A stretch of DNA of 64,000 nucleotides from assembly GCA_947498815.1 (NCBI GenBank), contig CANMLU010000017.1, forward strand, positions 1 through 64,000. The letters are read 5' to 3'. Each line of letters starts with the position of its first letter. Within the stretch, counting starts at the first letter, position 1. The stretch is from an uncultured Aquimarina sp. GTDB lineage: Bacteria > Bacteroidota > Bacteroidia > Flavobacteriales > Flavobacteriaceae. The position numbers were made by a program, and so were the translations under genes. The notes beneath the pieces were generated by a model. That model was given only the letters and a program-made list of their open reading frames with translations, did no database searches and was not told where the DNA came from. Shown piece by piece: positions 18,343-26,913 of this stretch.

Positions 18343-19461
18343 ATGAGAAGAGTATTGTTTTCGGTTTTTGTAATGACAATGTTTTTATATGCCTGTTCTT
18401 CTAGTGATGATGGCGGAGAAACATCGGGAGATACTTTTGATAGGAAAGCTATGCTCGAAAATATGGCAGATAATATCATCATACCTTCGTATCAGAGTTT
18501 TTCTACAGATATGTCTGCTTTAAAAAATGCGGCGACTAGTTTTATTACTACTACCGATGAGACTAATTTAGTATCTCTTAGATCTGCCTGGTCAGATGCT
18601 TATATTGCATGGCAATCTGTAGGGATGTATGAGATAGGTAAAGCCGAAGATCTCTCCTACAGAAATTTTATGAACGTTTATCCGGTTAATGCGTTGGATA
18701 TCGATACAAATATAGATTCTGAGTCTTATGACCTTACTGCGGTTTCAGAACAAGATGAGCAAGGTTTTGGCGCGTTGGATTATATGATTAATGGGTTGGC
18801 CGATACGGATGCGGATATCGTGGGTCTGTATACAGATACAACCAATGGAAGTAAATACAGAGATTATCTTACCAATTTGGTAAATAGAATGGATGGGCTT
18901 ACACAAGAAGTCCTTACCGATTGGACGAATGGTTATCGAAATACGTTCGTAAATAATAATGGATCCTCGGCTACGAGCTCTGTGGATAAAATTGTAAACG
19001 ACTTTATTTTTCACTACGAAAAACATTTAAGAGCAGGGAAAATTGGAATTCCCGCCGGTGTATTTGCTCAAGGTAAAACATTTGAAAATAAGGTTGAGGC
19101 ATATTATAAAGGAGATTTGTCAAGACTTCTTTTTATAACGAATCTTGATGCGATGCAAAATTTCTTTAACGGAAAAGAATTTGAAGGTAATAATTTAGGC
19201 GAAAGCTTTAGGTCTTATTTAGATTTCTTGAATACCATTAAAGAGGGTGAAGATCTTCCTAAAATTATAAACGACCAATTTGATGTAGCTAGAAGTGCAG
19301 CCTTAAAAATGAACGAAAGTTTTTCAAGTCAGATTAAATCCAATAATGATTTAATGCTTAATACATATGATGAGCTACAAAAAAATGTTGTTCACATGAA
19401 AGTAGATATGCTTTCGGCGTTTTCGGTTAGGGTTGACTTTGTTGATGCTGATGGAGATTAA
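18343..19461 (+). CDS. Imelysin family (M75-like) iron-associated lipoprotein
   Basis: A 372-residue lipoprotein (lipobox YAC, followed by SSSDDGG) of the imelysin fold, related to IrpA/ICMP and the periplasmic iron-binding EfeO-type proteins. The first signature is SLRSAWSDAYIAWQSVGMYE. The position of the GxHxxE motif reads GFGALDY, so the His and Glu of that motif are not kept; this is common in the lipoprotein subfamily. It begins an operon with HTTM and the TonB receptor (gaps 15 bp, then an overlap), which points to iron or haem uptake. Confidence 0.9.
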   Translation: MRRVLFSVFVMTMFLYACSSSDDGGETSGDTFDRKAMLENMADNIIIPSYQSFSTDMSALKNAATSFITTTDETNLVSLRSAWSDAYIAWQSVGMYEIGKAEDLSYRNFMNVYPVNALDIDTNIDSESYDLTAVSEQDEQGFGALDYMINGLADTDADIVGLYTDTTNGSKYRDYLTNLVNRMDGLTQEVLTDWTNGYRNTFVNNNGSSATSSVDKIVNDFIFHYEKHLRAGKIGIPAGVFAQGKTFENKVEAYYKGDLSRLLFITNLDAMQNFFNGKEFEGNNLGESFRSYLDFLNTIKEGEDLPKIINDQFDVARSAALKMNESFSSQIKSNNDLMLNTYDELQKNVVHMKVDMLSAFSVRVDFVDADGD

Positions 19462-19476
19462 GACTGTTTTTTTCGA

Positions 19477-20838
19477 ATGAATTATAGTTTTAAAAAATAC
19501 TTAAAAAATAATACAGAGGCTGCACCACTTGCAGTCTTTCGTATTTTTTTTGGTATAATGATGCTCATAAGTATAATCCGATTTTGGAGTTATGGGTGGA
19601 TTGATAAACTTTATATTCAGCCCAAATTTTTCTTTTCATACTATGGGTTCGATTTCATTAAACCTATTGGGGTTTACACGTATTTTATCTTTATCCTTTG
19701 TGGACTTGCTGCTATTTTCGTAACGTTAGGTTTTAAATACAGGATTGCCATTATAACTTTTTTTTTAAGCTTTACATTTATTGAATTAATGGATAAGACC
19801 ACGTATCTTAATCATTATTATTTCATTAGTCTTTTAAGCTTTCTAATGATTTTTTTACCCGCCAATGCTTATTATGCTATAGATGCAAAACAGAAAGGAG
19901 TTTCGTTTCAGCAAATACCAAAATGGACCATAGATTCGGTTAAGTTATTATTGGGTATCGTATATTTTTACGCAGGATTGGCTAAGCTAAACTCAGACTG
20001 GTTGATAAAAGCAATGCCACTTAAGATTTGGTTGCCTTCAAAATATGATATACCATTTTTAGGGGATATAATGCATCAAGAATGGGTGCATTATACATTT
20101 AGTTATACCGGAGCTATTTATGATCTTACCATTCCCTTTTTGCTATTATACAAAAGAACCAGAATTTTTGCATTTGTGTTGGTTGTAATCTTTCATGTGC
20201 TTACTCGAGTTCTTTTTCCTATAGGGATGTTTCCTTATATCATGATCATAAGCACCTTAATTTTCTTTAATGCTGATTTTCATCATAAAATATTAGATTT
20301 TATAAGTGCAACTTTCAGGATTAATAAAAAAGCTTTTGACACAAAACAAACCTTCATTTTTACTCCAAAGCAAAGTAAAATAGTTAAGTCTATTCTGTCT
20401 TTGTTTTTTATAATTCAATTACTTTTGCCGTTTCGATATATGTTGTACCCTGGAGAATTGTTTTGGACAGAAGAAGGCTATCGCTTTTCGTGGCGTGTGA
20501 TGTTAATGGAAAAAGCTGGATATGCCAATTTTAAGATTGTCGATAGTAAAACAGGTAAGAGGTTTTATGTTAATAATGATGACTTTCTAACTTCATTTCA
20601 ACAAAAACAAATGGCTACACAACCTGATTTTATTTTGCAGTATGCACATTACCTTAAAAAACATTTTGAAAACCAAGGACATCAAAATGTACAGATTTTT
20701 GTAGAGAGTTATGTCGCACTTAATGGTAGATTAAGTACTCAATACATTGATCCAGAAGTAGATTTGGGAAAACAAAAAGAATCATTTAAACATAAAAATT
20801 GGATTATTCCATTCAAAGATGAGATTAAGGGATTATAG
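19477..20838 (+). CDS. HTTM domain integral membrane protein
   Basis: A 453-residue protein with many membrane helices, homologous to the HTTM domain of vitamin-K-dependent gamma-carboxylase. Motifs seen are AVFRIFFGIMMLISIIRFW at the N-terminus, YFYAGLAKLNSDWL, HVLTRVLFPIGMFPYIM and FRYMLYPGELFWTEEGYRFSW. The C-terminal 90 residues are soluble. Whether it is catalytic is unknown; in Bacteroidota it accompanies imelysin and TonB receptors. Its last 20 bases overlap the receptor gene, suggesting translational coupling. Confidence 0.9.
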   Translation: MNYSFKKYLKNNTEAAPLAVFRIFFGIMMLISIIRFWSYGWIDKLYIQPKFFFSYYGFDFIKPIGVYTYFIFILCGLAAIFVTLGFKYRIAIITFFLSFTFIELMDKTTYLNHYYFISLLSFLMIFLPANAYYAIDAKQKGVSFQQIPKWTIDSVKLLLGIVYFYAGLAKLNSDWLIKAMPLKIWLPSKYDIPFLGDIMHQEWVHYTFSYTGAIYDLTIPFLLLYKRTRIFAFVLVVIFHVLTRVLFPIGMFPYIMIISTLIFFNADFHHKILDFISATFRINKKAFDTKQTFIFTPKQSKIVKSILSLFFIIQLLLPFRYMLYPGELFWTEEGYRFSWRVMLMEKAGYANFKIVDSKTGKRFYVNNDDFLTSFQQKQMATQPDFILQYAHYLKKHFENQGHQNVQIFVESYVALNGRLSTQYIDPEVDLGKQKESFKHKNWIIPFKDEIKGL

Positions 20839-23287
20839 AGTATTGGTATTGGTGTTATTTACGACAAGTTCTGTTTTTGGGCAATATAAATTGGCGGGAA
20901 TTGTGACAGATCAGAATAGCCAGCCTATTGAAAAAGCTGAGATATATAATCAAAATACTGGAGAGCAAACAATTACAAATGGTGATGGTAGTTTTGAGTT
21001 TACTGACATTGGTAATGGAGAATATGTAATCACGATTTTTAATTATGATTTTAGTATTCTAGAAAAAAAGATTACAGTTGATAGTGATACCAGTGTCAAT
21101 TTTACACTTACTCCGTTGGGTGAAGAGCTTTCTGAAGTTTTGATAACAAAAAGAAGAGAGCGTATTTTTGGCTTAAAACAATTAAAACCAGTAGAAGGTA
21201 CTGCTATATATGCGGGTAAAAAAAGTGAAGTCGTTTTACTTGAAAATGCACTTGGAAATCTTGCATCTAATAATGCCAGGCAAATTTATGCTCAAGTAGC
21301 AGGATTAAATATTTATGAAAATAGTGTTGGAGGTTTGCAGCTTAATATTGGAGGACGGGGATTGGACCCTAATCGAACGGCTAATTTTAATACACGTCAA
21401 AATGGATATGATATCAGCGCAGATGTATTAGGTTATCCCGAAAGTTATTATACACCACCGGCAGAGGCATTAAGCGAAATACAAGTTGTACGAGGTGCCG
21501 CTTCATTACAATACGGCACTCAATTTGGAGGGTTGATTAATTTTAAGATGAAACAACCAAATCCGAATAAAAAAATCGAACTAGTTTCTCGTCAATCTCT
21601 TGGTTCGTTTAACTTGTTTACCAGCTTTAATAGCCTTAGCGGTACTTTGGGGAAATTCAGTTATTATACCTATTTCAATTATAAAAAAGGTGACGGCTTT
21701 AGGCCAAATTCAGAATTTGATTCTAAGAATATTTACACGTATTTGGGATATCAATTATCCGAAAAAACAAAACTAATTGGTGAATTTACATATTTAGATT
21801 ATTTAGCTAAACAGCCTGGAGGATTAACGGATACACAGTTTGAAATAGATCCAGATTTTAGTAATCGAACACGAAATTGGTTTGAGGTAGATTGGAAATT
21901 GTTTTCGTTGAAACTCGAACACGAATTTTCTGAAAAAACGGATTTTAGTTTAAATCTATTTGGGCTAGATGCCTCAAGAAGGGCATTAGGTTTTAGAGGG
22001 ATACCAACCGATCTCAACTCTAATCCGATAACAGCGGTCGACGAGGTAGATACCGAGGGTAATTTTGTGAACCCAAGAGACTTGATCGTAGGAAATTTCC
22101 AAAATTGGGGAGCAGAAGCACGTTTACTTAGTCATTACAATCTATTTGGCAAAGAATCTGTTTTTCTTATAGGTTCTAAATATTATCAGGCCAATAATGA
22201 TGCACAACAAGGTCCTGGAAGTTTGGGCAATGATGCAGATTTTAGTTTTCGAAATACTACTTTTCCGGATTATGCAAATCAATCGACTTTTGATTTCCCT
22301 AATCTTAACATTGCCGTATTCGGTGAAAATATATTCAATATAACTGATAAGTTTTCTATTACTCCCGGAGTACGATTCGAATACATTAAAACTCGGGCCG
22401 AAGGAGTATACAATAACGTAATTTTTGATAATGCAGGTAACCCAATTAGTAATACTACAGAAAGTGATGATGAATCCCTGGAAAGATCTTTTGTTTTATT
22501 GGGTATAGGGTCCAGTTATAAGATAAAGACAGACTTAGAGGCTTATGTTAATGTTTCTCAAAATTATAGATCGGTAACCTTCAATGATATACGGATAGTA
22601 AATCCGTCTTTTGTAATTCGACCAGATATAGGAGATGAAGAAGGATTCACTTCGGATATTGGTATAAGAGGAAAAATAAATGACATACTTACATACGATG
22701 CTAGCTTATTTGGATTATGGTACGATGATAGAATAGGCGAGGTATTTAATGATAGAGCGCAAAGAGTTCGAGGTAATATAGGTGATGCATTTATTTTTGG
22801 TTTAGAAAGTTATTTGAATTGGAATATTGCCAATACGTTTTTAAAAAGTAATACCAATTATGTGCTAAATACCTTCTTGAATTTGGCTATTACGGATTCA
22901 GAATACACACAATCAGAAGAACCTATTGTAGGTAATAAAGTTGAGTTTATTCCATTGATAAACCTAAAAGCAGGACTTGGTTTTGGATACAAGAATTTTT
23001 TGGGTAACATTCAGTTTACGCATTTATCTGAACAATTTACAGAAGTTACCAATGCTAGCAGAGGGCTCCCAGGTACAAAAGAAGAAGGAACTTTGGGTGA
23101 AATTCCTGGGTATTCTATACTTGATATTTCATTTTCTTATACCTACAAAAAAATTAGGCTAGAAGCTGGAATCAACAACCTTTTGGATGAGAATTATTTT
23201 ACCCAACGCGCAACTGGTTATCCAGGTCCTGGTATAATTCCATCCGCACCAATATCGTGGTATACAACCTTGCAAATTAAATTATAA
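20819..23287 (+). CDS. TonB-dependent receptor (FecA-like)
   Basis: An 822-residue outer-membrane receptor: signal peptide ending SSVFGQ, a carboxypeptidase-regulatory-like domain (about 22-100), a plug (LNIGGRGLDPNRTANFNTRQ; IQVVRGAASLQYGTQFGG) and a barrel ending RLEAGINNLLDENYFTQRATG. The plug RGLDPNRT segment is typical of the ferric-citrate/FecA-like branch. It starts inside the HTTM gene and is the last gene of the imelysin operon. Iron complexes are the most likely ligand, by context. Confidence 0.9.
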   Translation: MRLRDYRVLVLVLFTTSSVFGQYKLAGIVTDQNSQPIEKAEIYNQNTGEQTITNGDGSFEFTDIGNGEYVITIFNYDFSILEKKITVDSDTSVNFTLTPLGEELSEVLITKRRERIFGLKQLKPVEGTAIYAGKKSEVVLLENALGNLASNNARQIYAQVAGLNIYENSVGGLQLNIGGRGLDPNRTANFNTRQNGYDISADVLGYPESYYTPPAEALSEIQVVRGAASLQYGTQFGGLINFKMKQPNPNKKIELVSRQSLGSFNLFTSFNSLSGTLGKFSYYTYFNYKKGDGFRPNSEFDSKNIYTYLGYQLSEKTKLIGEFTYLDYLAKQPGGLTDTQFEIDPDFSNRTRNWFEVDWKLFSLKLEHEFSEKTDFSLNLFGLDASRRALGFRGIPTDLNSNPITAVDEVDTEGNFVNPRDLIVGNFQNWGAEARLLSHYNLFGKESVFLIGSKYYQANNDAQQGPGSLGNDADFSFRNTTFPDYANQSTFDFPNLNIAVFGENIFNITDKFSITPGVRFEYIKTRAEGVYNNVIFDNAGNPISNTTESDDESLERSFVLLGIGSSYKIKTDLEAYVNVSQNYRSVTFNDIRIVNPSFVIRPDIGDEEGFTSDIGIRGKINDILTYDASLFGLWYDDRIGEVFNDRAQRVRGNIGDAFIFGLESYLNWNIANTFLKSNTNYVLNTFLNLAITDSEYTQSEEPIVGNKVEFIPLINLKAGLGFGYKNFLGNIQFTHLSEQFTEVTNASRGLPGTKEEGTLGEIPGYSILDISFSYTYKKIRLEAGINNLLDENYFTQRATGYPGPGIIPSAPISWYTTLQIKL

Positions 23288-23292
23288 TCTGT

Positions 23293-23330
23293 AAAAGTTT
23301 AACCTTTGTTTAATCAAAGAATTAACTTTT
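23293..23330 (+). terminator. Imperfect hairpin after the TonB receptor gene
   Basis: The arms aaaagttt-aacctttg and caaagaattaactttt pair at 13 of 16 positions with a small internal loop. There is no strong T-run, so termination is uncertain. Confidence 0.5.
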
Positions 23331-23382
23331 GTTCAATCTTAAGTTGATATTTAATTATTTATTTTTGATAAAAACATTGTTT

Positions 23383-23895
23383 ATGGAAGAGTTTCGGGGC
23401 TATGATCACATGATGGCCGAGTACTACGAGAAAATGGTTAATTATACTTTACCCTTATTATCTTGGGAGTTTTATGGAGAACACCATACAACTTTGGAGG
23501 TTTTTAAAGAAGACCTAAGTACCTTACAGAAAATCACCAAAAACTGGAATTTTGACAGAAATTACCATAAAGAATTTATTGAAGAGAAATCGGTAATTGT
23601 TATTACGAACACGGATCTTGAAATTATCTATGCATCAAAGAACATGCACAAAATGAATGGATATATGCCAGATGAAGTCATTGGGAACTCTCCAAAAATG
23701 TTTCAAGGAGAAAATACATGTATTCAAACATCTGCAAAAGTGAGACAAGCTGTTAATAATAAAGAACCTTTTGAAGTAACTATTCTTAATTATCGAAAAG
23801 ACGCTACTCCTTATCAATGTATTATTAAAGGTTTTCCCGTTCATAATAAAAAAGGAAAATTGATCAATTATATCGCTTTTGAAAAGGCGGCTTAA
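23383..23895 (+). CDS. PAS domain protein, LOV-like but without the photoactive cysteine
   Basis: A 170-residue cytoplasmic protein with a helical N-terminal part (about 1-65) and one PAS domain (about 66-170) with no output domain. The segment GNSPKMFQG aligns with the GRNCRFLQG motif of LOV photoreceptors, with Pro104 in place of the flavin-bonding Cys, so classical LOV photochemistry is not expected. The tail ILNYRKDATPYQCIIKGFPV also follows the LOV-type PAS pattern. ATG 23383 is used; a start at 23329 would lie inside the hairpin region. The ligand and partner are unknown. Confidence 0.8.
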   Translation: MEEFRGYDHMMAEYYEKMVNYTLPLLSWEFYGEHHTTLEVFKEDLSTLQKITKNWNFDRNYHKEFIEEKSVIVITNTDLEIIYASKNMHKMNGYMPDEVIGNSPKMFQGENTCIQTSAKVRQAVNNKEPFEVTILNYRKDATPYQCIIKGFPVHNKKGKLINYIAFEKAA

Positions 23896-24075
23896 TCTTC
23901 TTAATCATACCTCGGATTGTTGAGGCGTTACCATTATAATAAAATTCCTGTTCAGAAGGCTTACCTATTTCTTATGTAATTTGATTTTAAATTGGTATAA
24001 AAGTTAAGAGCAACTACTTAATACAGGAGAAATTCCTTATTTTAGTTACACAACAAATTTTTAGCATCAAAATAC

Positions 24076-24579
24076 ATGATACAAGAGATAGAAAAACTGT
24101 TGAATGAACAGATCAAATACGAAGCAAAGGCTTCTGCGCAATACCTTTCTATGGCAAGTTGGGCTGATACACATGGATATAACGGTGTGGCAGATTTTTT
24201 TTACACACAGTCCGAAGAGGAGCGTGTTCATATGACCAAATTGGTTAAGTTTATTAATGAACGTAGTGGAAAAGCGGTTATTCCAGCAATAGATAAGCCT
24301 AGAGATAATTTTAAATCTTTAGTGGACCTTTTTGAAATTTTTCTGGAAAGCGAAGAATTTGTTACGGCAAAGATTAACAATGTGATTTATGAATGTCTCC
24401 AACACCAAGATTATAATGTGCACAATTTTATGCAATGGTATGTTGCCGAACAATTAGAAGAAGAAGCTACAGCACGCACATTGTTAGATAAATTAAAGAT
24501 CATAGGTGAAGACAAATCAGGGCACTATTTATTCGATCGAGATATCAATACTTTTCAGACTGCTGCACAACCTAAATGA
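24076..24579 (+). CDS. ftnA: Non-haem ferritin
   Basis: An iron-storage protein of the FtnA type (167 residues, cytoplasmic 24-mer shell). Ferroxidase-centre residues follow E. coli FtnA numbering with an offset of one: E16, E49 and H52 in SEEERVHM, then a Glu in KINNVIYECLQHQD and Gln/Glu in YVAEQLEEEA. A short hairpin terminator follows at 24606. Placement beside a probable iron-uptake operon fits storage of imported iron. Confidence 0.95.
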   Translation: MIQEIEKLLNEQIKYEAKASAQYLSMASWADTHGYNGVADFFYTQSEEERVHMTKLVKFINERSGKAVIPAIDKPRDNFKSLVDLFEIFLESEEFVTAKINNVIYECLQHQDYNVHNFMQWYVAEQLEEEATARTLLDKLKIIGEDKSGHYLFDRDINTFQTAAQPK

Positions 24580-24605
24580 TTGTTAATAAGTAACTAAAGA
24601 AATAA

Positions 24606-24637
24606 TGAAGATTCTTTTCATAAGAGTCTTTTTTTTA
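24606..24637 (+). terminator. Terminator after the ferritin gene, abutting a promoter
   Basis: The stem gaagattctt / aagagtcttt (one G-T pair and minor mismatch) with a 5-base loop is followed by eight T that run into the -7 element at 24638. Confidence 0.7.
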
Positions 24638-24645
24638 TATTTTTG
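24638..24645 (+). promoter_or_regulatory. -7 promoter element for the Cys/Lys-rich peptide (TATTTTTG)
   Basis: A perfect TAnnTTTG match, 33 bases before the GTG start of the small gene. The sequence just downstream (TTTAGATTTAATA, from 24653) matches the candidate operator at 16902 and would overlap the transcription start. Confidence 0.6.
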
Positions 24646-24678
24646 CACTTATTTAGATTTAATAAAAATTAAAAAATA

Positions 24679-24822
24679 GTGCAAAGTATAGATGCCCCAT
24701 CCTTATATTCTCCTTGTATGGTTGTGAATTGTGACATAGCCTGTGGAGGAAAGAAGAAGAAATGTTGTAAAAAATATAAAAAGAAAGGAAAATCAAATTG
24801 TAAAAGATGTCCTAAGCTTTAA
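24679..24822 (+). CDS. Small Cys/Lys-rich peptide of unknown function (47 aa)
   Basis: The 47-residue frame has a GTG start, with an ATG at 24718 as alternative (34 residues). It reads VQSIDAPSLYSPCMVV, then a section with NCDIACGGKKKKCC, KKYKKKGK and NCKRCPKL. Seven cysteines and fourteen lysines make it very basic, with paired CC and CxxC spacing that could bind metal. It has no signal peptide. It is framed by its own promoter (24638) and terminator (24868), which supports a real gene. An iron-linked role is inferred from the ferritin neighbour and operator-like sequence only. I do not recognise the family with certainty. Confidence 0.6.
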   Translation: MQSIDAPSLYSPCMVVNCDIACGGKKKKCCKKYKKKGKSNCKRCPKL

Positions 24823-24867
24823 TATAAGATATTATTATAATCTACTGTAGATTAAAGATCTACTTTC

Positions 24868-24906
24868 GAAAAACGGAACTACTTTTTAGTGTTTCCGTTT
24901 TTTTAT
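24868..24906 (+). terminator. Intrinsic terminator after the Cys/Lys-rich peptide gene
   Basis: The stem aaaacggaa / ttccgtttt, extended by cta / tag inside the loop, is followed by a seven-T run. Confidence 0.85.
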
Positions 24907-25062
24907 TTCATAAAATACGAAATTTAACTTTAGGGTATTTCTCAATATAACTGTATACTATATAGAAGTCAAATTATAGATAGACGCAATAATGATGATC
25001 AATGAAATGATAATTGTCATTATTTAGATCGGGTCCGTATAGTAATTTCACATACGTATTAC

Positions 25063-25092
25063 ATACTAATTTTTTGACTATTTAATTAGTAT
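25063..25092. repeat. 9-bp inverted repeat upstream of the thioredoxin-ApbE operon
   Basis: ATACTAATT and AATTAGTAT form a perfect 9-bp inverted repeat with a 12-base spacer, ending 13 bases before the first gene. It could be an operator or a leader hairpin. A TTATTTAGATC half-site like those near the iron genes lies 40 bases further upstream (25019-25030). Confidence 0.5.
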
Positions 25093-25105
25093 AAAGTAGA
25101 TTTAC

Positions 25106-25552
25106 ATGAATATGAAAAAAGTTTTGTTATTGATACTCTTTATCTTTTCAGGAATTAACCTGGTAAGTGCACAAGAATGGTTAACCAACTTTAAAGATGC
25201 AAAAAAAATAGCTTCAGAAAATAACAAACCGATAGTTTTGGTATTTGCAGGATCAGATTGGTGTGCTCCCTGTATTAAGCTTGAAAAACAAATATTGCAT
25301 ACTCCAGAGTTTATAGAATATGCAAAAAATAATTATGTGTTGGTAAAAGCTGATTTTCCTAGAAAAAAGAAAAATCAATTACCCGAAGTGATACAAAATC
25401 AGAATAAAAAATTAGCCGAAAAATATAATAAGAGCGGTGGTTTCCCTTTGGTGGTGGTTTTGGATAAAACTGGAAAAAAACTGGGAGAGTTAGGATATAA
25501 GAAAGTTACTCCTGCTTCGTATTTGGAGATAGTTAATAAAATGATCAAGTAA
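25106..25552 (+). CDS. Periplasmic thioredoxin-fold protein
   Basis: A 148-residue secreted thioredoxin-like reductant (signal peptide to SAQ22). The active site is CAPC (C53, C56) in FAGSDWCAPCIKLE, like the thioredoxin_7/DsbD-C-type proteins. It is first in a four-gene operon with ApbE, DUF4266 and DUF3570; the next start codon is four bases after its stop. A second ATG two codons in (25112) is an equally good start. It may keep cysteines of the Cys-rich DUF4266 lipoprotein reduced; this is inference. Confidence 0.88.
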   Translation: MNMKKVLLLILFIFSGINLVSAQEWLTNFKDAKKIASENNKPIVLVFAGSDWCAPCIKLEKQILHTPEFIEYAKNNYVLVKADFPRKKKNQLPEVIQNQNKKLAEKYNKSGGFPLVVVLDKTGKKLGELGYKKVTPASYLEIVNKMIK

Positions 25553-25556
25553 TATT

Positions 25557-26540
25557 TTGAAATCCCTTTTTGCTATACTACTATTATTTGTTGCCAGTAC
25601 TGCTGGTTTTTCACAACAAATCTATAAGCGTACTCTTAAATTAATGGGGAGTCGTTTTGATATTACTGTGGTGGCCAACGATCAAATCATTGCAAATAGA
25701 AATATTGATATTGCCATCAAAGAAATCGGGAGGATCGAAAAATTAATCTCATCCTGGGATGAAAACTCACAAACTTCTTCAATTAATAAAAATGCAGGTA
25801 TACAACCAGTAAAAGTCGATCAAGAGCTTTTTGACCTCATTCAAAGGGCGATAGGCATTTCTAAACTTACCGATGGCGCTTTTGATATTAGCTATGCCTC
25901 GATGGATACTATATGGAAGTTCGATGGAAGTATGATGCAAATGCCTTCTGAGGAAGAAATTAAAGCTTCGGTTGCCAAAGTAGGATATAAAGACATTGTT
26001 TTGGATAAAGAAAAAACTAAGGTGTTTTTGAATAGTAAAGGAATGAAAATAGGTTTTGGTGCTATAGGAAAAGGTTATGCCGCAGACAAAGCAAAAGATC
26101 TTTTGATCGAAAAAGGAGTTGTGGCTGGTATTATAAATGCATCTGGTGATATGAATACTTGGGGCCAACAACCCGATGGCACGGATTGGAAAGTAGCGAT
26201 CACCAACCCTTTGAATAAAAATAATGCTTTTGCTTTATTGCCCGTTGTCAATAAAGCGGTTGTAACCTCTGGGAATTATGAAAAATATGTGATCCTGGGG
26301 GATAAAAAATATGCTCATATCATTGACCCCAGAACAGGATATCCTTCAACCGGAATTGTGAGTGTTAGTGTTTTTGCACCAAAGGCCGAGCTGGCAGATG
26401 CATTGGCAACCTCTGTTTTTGTAATGGGAATAAAGGTAGGATTGGATAGAATAAACCAACTATCCGGTATCGAATGTATCATCGTAGACGACGAGGGAAA
26501 TATTCATACTTCAAAAAATATTAAAATAGATAATCAATAA
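25557..26540 (+). CDS. apbE: FAD:protein FMN transferase (ApbE)
   Basis: Attaches FMN covalently to Thr or Ser of target flavoproteins in the periplasm. It is 327 residues with a signal peptide (MKSLFAILLLFVASTAGFSQ) starting at a TTG codon; no ATG fits. Motifs seen are GSRFDITV, GFGAIGKGYAADKAK, NASGDMNTWG, TSGNYEKY and the metal/FAD loop HIIDPRTGYPS. The target is not obvious: no NqrB/C or other flavinylated protein lies in the operon. Confidence 0.94.
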   Translation: MKSLFAILLLFVASTAGFSQQIYKRTLKLMGSRFDITVVANDQIIANRNIDIAIKEIGRIEKLISSWDENSQTSSINKNAGIQPVKVDQELFDLIQRAIGISKLTDGAFDISYASMDTIWKFDGSMMQMPSEEEIKASVAKVGYKDIVLDKEKTKVFLNSKGMKIGFGAIGKGYAADKAKDLLIEKGVVAGIINASGDMNTWGQQPDGTDWKVAITNPLNKNNAFALLPVVNKAVVTSGNYEKYVILGDKKYAHIIDPRTGYPSTGIVSVSVFAPKAELADALATSVFVMGIKVGLDRINQLSGIECIIVDDEGNIHTSKNIKIDNQ

Positions 26541-26567
26541 TGGTTTTTGATTTATAAAAACATCAAT

Positions 26568-26777
26568 ATGAATAAACTAGTTATATTTTCAATACTGCTA
26601 ATTTTTCTTAATTCTTGTATGGTCGTAAAAGAATATGAAAAAGTCGCACTTAACGATCCAGATATGGAACTATCCTTAAAAAAATGTGATCGTTTCGAAA
26701 CAAATTTTCAGGCATATAGAGAATCTGCCTCGGGAGCCAATGGAGGAAAAACCGGTGGAGGATGTGGTTGCAATTAA
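26568..26777 (+). CDS. DUF4266 lipoprotein, Cys/Gly-rich tail
   Basis: A 69-residue lipoprotein with lipobox LNSC and the DUF4266 sequence (EYEKVALNDPDMEL), ending in a glycine-rich tail SGANGGKTGGGCGCN with two terminal-region cysteines. ATG 26568 is chosen because it opens the signal peptide directly; a TTG at 26547 would add seven residues. DUF4266 typically sits between ApbE and DUF3570 genes. The tail could bind a metal or be redox active. Confidence 0.85.
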   Translation: MNKLVIFSILLIFLNSCMVVKEYEKVALNDPDMELSLKKCDRFETNFQAYRESASGANGGKTGGGCGCN

Positions 26778-26833
26778 GTGAAACTCTATTTTGAAAAGTC
26801 GGTAAGACGCATTCGAAATAGTAAGTTAAACTT

Positions 26834-26853
26834 ATCCCGTTGAAGAACGGGAT
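26834..26853. other. Intra-operon hairpin with GAAG loop
   Basis: A perfect 8-bp stem (atcccgtt / aacgggat) closes a GAAG tetraloop between the DUF4266 and DUF3570 genes. There is no T-run, so it is more likely an RNA stabiliser or processing site than a terminator. Confidence 0.5.
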
Positions 26854-26913
26854 CTGATAAATTTTAATAAATAATCAAAAAGGAGTTTTAAACTTCATAA
26901 AACAATATATTTT

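Noticed and set aside
23383-23895. Blue-light LOV photoreceptor
   Set aside because: The cysteine that forms the flavin adduct is a proline, so the standard photocycle is not supported.
24639-24672. Second promoter or riboswitch in the TTTAGATTTAATA stretch
   Set aside because: The -7 element is already placed just upstream and the stretch looks like a binding site; no riboswitch fold can be drawn.
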